Source: Nitrosomonas halophila
GTDB lineage: Bacteria; Pseudomonadota; Gammaproteobacteria; Burkholderiales; Nitrosomonadaceae
Assembly: GCF_900107165.1 (NCBI RefSeq)
Contig: NZ_FNOY01000028.1
Location: forward strand, 1-34,089
Length of the DNA: 34,089 nucleotides
Reading direction: 5' to 3'
Part shown: positions 29,926 to 34,089 of the stretch, piece after piece
Layout of the letters: every line of letters begins with the position of its first letter
Numbering within the stretch: position 1 is the stretch's first letter
Program-made: the position numbers and the translations under genes
The notes under the pieces: generated by a model
The model's input: only the letters and a program-made list of their open reading frames with translations
Told to the model about the DNA's origin: nothing
Database searches by the model: none

Positions 29926-30480
29926 ATGCGTCATATAATTACTGGCATATGGGTGTCTGGTTTGGGCTGCGCGATGGTCTCGACTGGCTATGCGCATGAG
30001 CCGAAGGCATCAACATGGCTGGATGAAATCAAGATGGGCGTGCTTTATCATGACATGGCTGGCTTGTGGAGCCGGTTCAGCCGGGAGCGCGGCGTAGATC
30101 TGAATCTGGAAGCTATTTTCTCACCTCATGTGCATTTTCTGGGCGGTGCCATTCAGCCTGCTTTAGGCGGGTCGGTCAATGTCTCGGGCGATACCTCCAA
30201 ATGGTATGCGGGCATGCGTTGGCAGTATGCGCATGCCAGCGGTGTTTTTGTTGGGGTCGGTTTGGGTGGCGCGATTCATACTGGCAAGCTAAGCCCGCCG
30301 CACGAGGACCGCAAGGCGCTTGGATCCCGGGTGCTGTTTCACATTCCTCTGGAAATCGGCTATCGCTTCAAAACCAGGCATGCCCTGTCGGTATACTTTG
30401 ATCATGTCTCCAACGCCCATCTCGCCAAGAATAACGAGGGCCTGGATACGCTGGGGATACGCTATGGCTACCGATTCTAG
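29926..30480 (+). CDS. pagL: PagL-like lipid A 3-O-deacylase
   Basis: PagL enzymes sit in the outer membrane and remove the 3-O-linked acyl chain from lipid A. From the second of two adjacent ATGs (29923, 29926) the product is 184 residues with a signal peptide ending near GYAHEP. The mature part is a small beta-barrel (FVGVGLGGAIHTG, PLEIGYRF) and ends in an aromatic residue. The catalytic set is present near the C-terminus: His160 and Ser162 in FDHVSNAHL, and Glu171 in NEGLDTLGIRYGYRF. A reading from ATG 29821 would add 35 residues before the signal peptide and is less likely. The stop codon TAG lies within the CTAG target site of the MITE that follows. Confidence 0.85.
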   Translation: MRHIITGIWVSGLGCAMVSTGYAHEPKASTWLDEIKMGVLYHDMAGLWSRFSRERGVDLNLEAIFSPHVHFLGGAIQPALGGSVNVSGDTSKWYAGMRWQYAHASGVFVGVGLGGAIHTGKLSPPHEDRKALGSRVLFHIPLEIGYRFKTRHALSVYFDHVSNAHLAKNNEGLDTLGIRYGYRF

Positions 30481-30643
30481 GAGGCTGTCCGAGAATAGCG
30501 ATTGTAGCGAGGGCGAAGCTGGCTGAGCGGGATTTTTCGATCATTTGAGGCGAATAGTGGTTCTATTCAACGAAAAGGATCGAAAAATCCAGCCTGGCAG
30601 GTTCGTCCGCAGTAGATCTGTCTATTCTCGGACAGCCTCCTAG
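30477..30643. mobile_element. Palindromic MITE with CTAG target duplication
   Basis: The element (30481-30639, 159 bp) has perfect 18-bp terminal inverted repeats, GAGGCTGTCCGAGAATAG at the left and its reverse complement at the right. It is flanked by CTAG on both sides (30477-30480, 30640-30643). Internally GGATTTTTCGATC (30530-30542) pairs with 30578-30590, and GAATAG (30552-30557) with CTATTC (30563-30568). The whole can fold into one long imperfect hairpin. It has no ORF. A 4-bp CTAG duplication is typical of IS5-type transposases, so a non-autonomous IS5-like element is inferred. As RNA it may terminate transcription of pagL. Confidence 0.85.
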
Positions 30644-30783
30644 GGCAATATAAACTGTGCAAAGGTGGGCGGGGTGCATTTCGCACCATAAGCCTGGCGA
30701 GGAATTATCCTGAGCCTCAAGCCTCGTATTCTGCTGAAAACAGTTCGGAGGCATGTAAATTAACTGCAGTCAATTGAAGAGAT

Positions 30784-31173
30784 ATGGAAGCGGAAACCAG
30801 TTGTTGCCCATGCGGCAGCCAGGAGCAATATAGCGAGTGTTGCGGCCGTTATCTCGAAAAGCAAGCATCTGCACCCAGCGCGGTCGCGTTGATGCGTTCA
30901 CGCTATACGGCCTATACGCTCGGTCGCGAGGATTATCTGCTGACAACCTGGCATCAAACTACCCGTCCAGCGTCACTGGAACTGGCACGTGAACCGCCAA
31001 GCAAGTGGCTGGGGCTGGCCGTAAAACGCCACGAACAAGTGGCGCCCGATCGGGCGGTGGTTGAGTTCGTGGCGCGCTATAAGATAGGCAGCCGTGCCTA
31101 TCGATTGCATGAAGTGAGCCGGTTTGTATACGAAGCCGGGCAATGGTTTTATGTCGATGGTGATATACGTTAG
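30784..31173 (+). CDS. YchJ family protein with SEC-C zinc motif
   Basis: The 129-residue product begins with a Cys-rich SEC-C-like motif, CCPCGSQEQYSECCGRYL (Cys7, 8, 10, 19, 20), expected to bind zinc. Then come the YchJ-family segments PSAVALMRSRYTAYTLGRED, YLLTTWHQTTRP and VVEFVARYKIG, ending in EAGQWFYVDGDIR. The fold of the second part is NTF2-like. Its function is not established. It lies alone between the MITE and the convergent PEP-CTERM gene. Confidence 0.88.
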   Translation: MEAETSCCPCGSQEQYSECCGRYLEKQASAPSAVALMRSRYTAYTLGREDYLLTTWHQTTRPASLELAREPPSKWLGLAVKRHEQVAPDRAVVEFVARYKIGSRAYRLHEVSRFVYEAGQWFYVDGDIR

Positions 31174-31208
31174 GCGGTTTCTGCGATGACCTGGTTTCCG
31201 AGTCCTGC

Positions 31209-31778
31209 TCAGCGAGCGCGGACAGGTTTGCGGCGCGTGAGAACGAGACTCACCAGACACAAGCCGACCAGGGCGAGCGTGGCGGGCTCGGGAACTTGCC
31301 GCGTTTCCTCCGGGATGCTGCTTCCTGGATAATCTGGAATGGTGGCAGCAGGCAAACCGGATCCAGGAATAGAGGATCCACCACCACCACCACCTCCACC
31401 ACCTCCACCGCTTCCACCGCCAATTCCCCCTCCAGGAGGAAAGAATCCTCCTCCATTGGGTGTATCGTTCGCGAATCTGGCAATTTGATGCCTTCGACTG
31501 CCCAATTCCTGTATGGACTGGGTGTCGATGAATGGGGTGATGTCATCAAACCCGCCCCATAATGCGCCCATGCGATCGTGATTGTTACCGGTGTGCTGGT
31601 TCAGGTTGGGTAAATAGGATTGGTTGCTGGTCGCAGGCATATGCTGATTGAAGAGCGGCTTCGCTTTGCCGGCAAAGGTAAAGGTCTGCATTGTCGCCTC
31701 GGCGCCCACTGATACGAGCAGCAGGGCCATGCTAAGGATAGGTGTCAAAAGCCTGTTGTGTAGGGTTGTAGTGTTCAT
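31209..31778 (-). CDS. Glycine-rich PEP-CTERM sorting-domain protein
   Basis: The 189-residue precursor has a signal peptide (to about GAEA, residue 27), a 100-residue region of no known family rich in Asn, Gln and His, and a glycine tract (about residues 111-135, with 11 Gly in a row). The C-terminal PEP-CTERM domain (residues 162-189) has VPEPATLALVGLCLVSLVL, then TRRKP. That last part is the Pro-Glu-Pro motif, membrane helix and basic tail recognised by exosortase for export and cleavage. Such proteins usually go to the cell surface or exopolysaccharide matrix. No exosortase gene is in the window, but an exosortase-associated gene is at 24796-25161. Confidence 0.88.
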   Translation of the reverse strand: MNTTTLHNRLLTPILSMALLLVSVGAEATMQTFTFAGKAKPLFNQHMPATSNQSYLPNLNQHTGNNHDRMGALWGGFDDITPFIDTQSIQELGSRRHQIARFANDTPNGGGFFPPGGGIGGGSGGGGGGGGGGGSSIPGSGLPAATIPDYPGSSIPEETRQVPEPATLALVGLCLVSLVLTRRKPVRAR

Positions 31779-32082
31779 TTCACTTGCCTCGTGTTGTCAG
31801 TGTTATTTTCGGATCATGGTGTGAGCGAGAGGTCTGAGCGCAACTCTATTCCAGGCAGGGAGAAAAAAATACTGTACTGAAGTCCAAGATATAAAAAGTA
31901 AGGCCGGGTTGACGTTGGGATGGATTGCTTTGCTGTGCTCGCAAAGACGGGACAGTCGAATGACCGCCGCACATACCGTGACTGCCGTTCATGGCGAGGC
32001 CCAGCGGGCCGCCGCCATCCCGACGCTTTTTGCTGGCCATGCATCGCTGCCATGGACCTGGCGTTGATGAGAGGGGCCCAAA
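31779..32082. other. Non-coding stretch upstream of the PEP-CTERM gene
   Basis: About 300 bases with no supported gene. They contain the PEP-CTERM gene's upstream region on the - strand and the third, diverged repeat copy. A sigma-54-like GG/GC pair on the - strand has the wrong spacing, so no promoter is called. Confidence 0.45.
31900..32035 (+). repeat. Dispersed repeat, copy 3 (shorter, diverged)
   Basis: It shares with copies 1 and 2 the core GGATTGCTTTGCTGTGCTCG and CAAAGACGG, and the later segment GGCGAGGCCCAGCGGGCCG. It keeps the same order and orientation. The left third found in the other copies is missing. It is clearly related but much more diverged. Confidence 0.7.
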
Positions 32083-32232
32083 ATGGAAATTCAAGCCATG
32101 CGGACTTTGTGCATATTTGGTTATGCCGGAAGCGTCCTGAAAAGCGCTGTGCGACAGCCTACCGGGGGACTGTATGGCAGCACCCCGGAAACCCCAGCGG
32201 AGCTATTGGGTGAATATGTTGTCATGAAATGA
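32083..32232 (+). CDS. Possible small ORF of 49 codons
   Basis: ATG 32083 has GAGGGG six bases upstream and opens a frame of 49 residues (starting MEIQAMRTLC, ending GEYVVMK). I do not recognise it. It has no signal peptide or membrane segment. The good ribosome binding site and a second small ORF 11 bases later are the only support, so it may be chance or a gene relic. Confidence 0.25.
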   Translation: MEIQAMRTLCIFGYAGSVLKSAVRQPTGGLYGSTPETPAELLGEYVVMK

Positions 32233-32243
32233 AGAGGTTTTTT

Positions 32244-32327
32244 ATGTACTCCCCGATTGGTGGAGGCGCTACGAGCCGGATTGCGCAGCTTGTAAACCTC
32301 ATGGCGGCATTGCAATGCCTGGAATGA
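32244..32327 (+). CDS. Possible small ORF of 27 codons
   Basis: ATG 32244 follows AGAGG with a 6-base spacer and encodes 27 residues (MYSPIGGGATSRIAQLVNLM then AALQCLE). The second half could form an amphipathic helix. It directly follows another small ORF. The family is unknown and coding status is uncertain. Confidence 0.22.
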   Translation: MYSPIGGGATSRIAQLVNLMAALQCLE

Positions 32328-32438
32328 AATGGCCTTCCATGCCGTCGTGGTACTTTGTCCTGTGACCTGGAAACTGCGTATTTCGACCTGTTTGCGATTT
32401 TCCAGGGTGATTAACCATTGCTGGAACGGGAGAAACTC

Positions 32439-32708
32439 ATGTCAGACATTAAAGCGATTTTGATTGTCGCCATCCTTGTGACAATCATTTTTTCCATACC
32501 CATGGTACAAGCGGATGCGTTATATAAAAATGACGGGGAAACGGGGGCGCAGCAGATGGAAAGTGAACGCGAGCTGCATAAGCGCGCACGCGAGTTGGGG
32601 CGTGACGAGCGCAAGCGCTGGGAAGAAATGAATCGCGAGAAGCGCCAGCATCGCCAACAAATGTTGCGCGAGGAAGTCAAGCCGCGCCAAGAGGCGGATC
32701 GCTACTAA
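32439..32708 (+). CDS. Small exported or membrane-anchored charged protein
   Basis: From ATG 32439 (GGGAGA just upstream) the product is 89 residues. A hydrophobic N-terminal segment (IKAILIVAILVTIIFSIPM) is either an uncleaved anchor or a signal peptide ending near VQADA. The rest is highly charged, with alternating Glu and Arg (ERELHKRARELGRDERKRWE and onward) and likely one long helix. A TTG at 32418 would add seven residues. No family is recognised. The stop codon is two bases before repeat copy 2. Confidence 0.55.
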   Translation: MSDIKAILIVAILVTIIFSIPMVQADALYKNDGETGAQQMESERELHKRARELGRDERKRWEEMNREKRQHRQQMLREEVKPRQEADRY

Positions 32709-32710
32709 GA

Positions 32711-32937
32711 ATGCTGAATTTGAGTGATTGTGCCGTAGTATGGCGTATGTGGATACGAATGGTTTTTCCAAACCGTAAACAGCTTGGCAAGCGACTCGGC
32801 ATCAAGACCAGGCCGACGTTGCGCTGGATTGCTGCGCTGCGCTCGCAAAGACGGCAGAAAACAATGGCAATCCGCAATTTTAGCCGCCGTCTTGGCGAGG
32901 TCCAACGGGCCGTGGCATCCAGATGTTTTCCGGAAAC
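32711..32937 (+). repeat. Dispersed ~228-bp repeat, copy 2
   Basis: It is a near full-length partner of 26803-27030 in the same orientation, starting at ATGCTGAA and ending near the shared TTTTCCGG region. Similarity stops sharply on the left, right after the stop of the preceding small gene, and fades on the right just before the convergent lipoprotein gene. Confidence 0.85.
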
Positions 32938-32958
32938 CCTGCCGGTAAACGGTAGTTG

Positions 32959-33390
32959 CTATTGCCAACCGGTCACCTCGTAGCCTTTCTCTTGCAAGCA
33001 CCGGTTCACAAAATTCGCAAAAGCCGGGTTGGGCTGCGAGGATCTCGCCGGCGACAGGATGCTTCTCAAAAAACCGTAGGTGGCGCCACTGGCGGCGCCC
33101 ACCATGGCGCCCGTTCCTGGCGAACCGGTAATGGCGCCCCCGACAGCGCCACTGGCTGCGCCAGCGCCGCCGCCAATGACCGTGCTCGATGCGACATTGC
33201 CACTTCTTCCGCCACTTTCTCTCGCGCCAGCGGCTTTGGCCAATTGTATGCAGTCTTCAATATCCCGCTCGGCAACATTTTTCCCGACCGACAGGTAATG
33301 GGTATTGGGGTACAAGACCGGTCGCGTGCTGGCGCAAGCCACGAGCCCTGATACGACCAGGCCCATGGCGAGTAATCTTGCTGATTTCAT
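32959..33390 (-). CDS. Glycine-zipper lipoprotein
   Basis: The 143-residue precursor has a lipoprotein signal with lipobox LVAC (lipidated Cys19). A short conserved-looking segment follows (YLSVGKNVAERDIEDCIQLA). Then comes a glycine-zipper region (GGGAGAASGAVGGAITGSPG and GAMVGAASGATYGF) that probably inserts into or packs against a membrane. The C-terminal part carries a second Cys (FVNRCLQEKGYEV), so Cys in DIEDC and NRC may form a disulphide. Similar outer-membrane lipoproteins are common and uncharacterised. AAAGG precedes the ATG with good spacing. The upstream secreted-protein gene ends 60 bases before it on the same strand, suggesting co-transcription. Confidence 0.8.
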   Translation of the reverse strand: MKSARLLAMGLVVSGLVACASTRPVLYPNTHYLSVGKNVAERDIEDCIQLAKAAGARESGGRSGNVASSTVIGGGAGAASGAVGGAITGSPGTGAMVGAASGATYGFLRSILSPARSSQPNPAFANFVNRCLQEKGYEVTGWQ

Positions 33391-33450
33391 TGTTAACCTT
33401 TCTTTGGAACGCTGTTGTTATCGGCCTGACAGCAAGCCATGGCACAACGT

Positions 33451-33885
33451 CTACGGGCAGGCGATCAGCCTGATATTGCCGTTTGAATGAAATTGACGCG
33501 GTGCGCCGCTATCAGTGCTAACGCCCAGGGCATGCCATGTGCCACTCAATGTTGCAGCTTCTAGCACTGCGCTGACAGTTTCATGCCAGGCGCCAAATGC
33601 TTCCGTATGACCGGACCCTTGAATAGTCATTTTCACCTGGTCGCCTACTATTGCTGCATTGCCATGTGCCGCGGTGATTTCGCCCAAGCCGTTGTCTTCC
33701 CGGCCATACAGCGCATAGTGCCCGCCATCCTTCCGGTATACCCCGAGTTGATACGTCCAGGCAGGGACTTCGTTGATCAGCACTTGCCAGCAGAAATCGC
33801 CATGATAGGTTTCCGCATGGGACTGGGGTATCATCGAAAACATAAGCAAGCCAAACAATGCTGGAAAAGATAGAGATGTTTTCAT
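33451..33885 (-). CDS. Secreted protein of unknown function
   Basis: The 144-residue precursor starts MKTSLSFPALFGLLMFSMIP and has a typical signal peptide cleaved near QSHAETY. The mature part looks all-beta, with repeated short strands and Gly turns (YALYGREDNGLGEI, LSGTWHALGVS). It has two cysteines, one near each end (DFCWQ and LIACP), that could form a disulphide. No family is recognised. GGAG is 10 bases before the ATG. Confidence 0.65.
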   Translation of the reverse strand: MKTSLSFPALFGLLMFSMIPQSHAETYHGDFCWQVLINEVPAWTYQLGVYRKDGGHYALYGREDNGLGEITAAHGNAAIVGDQVKMTIQGSGHTEAFGAWHETVSAVLEAATLSGTWHALGVSTDSGAPRQFHSNGNIRLIACP

Positions 33886-34038
33886 TTTAAGATCACTCCG
33901 GGAACGTTGAGAACAAATTTTGCCGTGAAGTCAAAATCGTTATCCATTGCCTCATCTGGCAGCACCTCGCTTCATATATGACAGCATGGTCTCATAGGGT
34001 CTGTTGACGTTTTAAGATAAGTATTTAATAGATAGAAA

Positions 34039-34085
34039 CAAACTCGTAATATTGGGGTTCCTATACCACCAACAAAACGAGTTTG
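34039..34085. repeat. 9-bp inverted repeat at the window edge
   Basis: CAAACTCGT (34039-34047) and ACGAGTTTG (34077-34085) form a perfect 9-bp inverted repeat with a 29-base spacer. It lies after an AT-rich stretch with a possible TTGACG -35 (34004-34009). It could be an operator, a hairpin or part of a mobile-element end; the window stops too soon to tell. Confidence 0.4.
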
Positions 34086-34089
34086 CGAT

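Noticed and set aside
29811-29999. Hydrophobic 62-codon frame before pagL
   Set aside because: It runs into pagL in another frame, has no good ribosome binding site, and resembles no family; the pagL signal peptide explains the overlapping region.
31779-31880. Sigma-54 promoter upstream of the PEP-CTERM gene
   Set aside because: The - strand has GG and GC elements but with 9 bases between them in place of 10, so the match fails.

Overview
The window looks like a chromosomal segment of a betaproteobacterium, most likely of the Nitrosomonadaceae (Nitrosomonas-like). This rests on gene order (glmU-glmS, yebC-ruvCAB, ybgC-tolQRAB-pal-cpoB-queE-queC, rpsU-yqeY-dnaG-rpoD), on the protein sequences, on an exosortase/PEP-CTERM signature, and on roughly balanced base composition. 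The genus is an inference; no 16S rRNA is present.

Positions 1-21.2 kb are almost entirely housekeeping genes, mostly on the + strand. They begin with the tail of an unidentified protein. Next come UDP-GlcNAc synthesis (glmU, glmS), then yebC with the Holliday-junction genes ruvC, ruvA and ruvB. The Tol-Pal envelope system follows with its usual companions ybgC and cpoB. After it come queE and queC (7-deazaguanine synthesis), then folB, plsY and tsaD. The macromolecular-synthesis cluster rpsU-yqeY-dnaG-rpoD closes the block. A CAU-anticodon tRNA with a strong terminator lies downstream of rpoD. Beyond it is a frameshifted N-terminal scrap of a tyrosine integrase, a scar of an old tRNA-targeting element.

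Positions 21.6-26.7 kb are on the - strand: hda, a HAD-IB phosphatase, a small exosortase-associated protein (TIGR04073 type), then guaB-guaA (GMP synthesis) ending at a good terminator.

Positions 26.7-34.1 kb are accessory. They hold a FecA-like TonB-dependent receptor under an apparent Fur box, a PagL-like lipid A deacylase whose stop codon lies in the CTAG target site of a 159-bp palindromic MITE, a YchJ-like protein, a glycine-rich PEP-CTERM protein, several small or secreted proteins, and three direct copies of a dispersed non-coding repeat. Two copies of about 228 bp are roughly 88% identical by hand count.

The most notable observations are: (i) ruvC has no canonical start codon that keeps its first catalytic Asp, implying an ATT start or slippage/indel at a T6 run; (ii) the MITE at the pagL stop codon; (iii) the dispersed repeat family; (iv) the PEP-CTERM protein with a triplet-repeat-encoded polyglycine tract, about 6 kb from the exosortase-associated gene. 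I saw no CRISPR array, no obvious toxin-antitoxin or defence island, and no convincing completely new multigene system.
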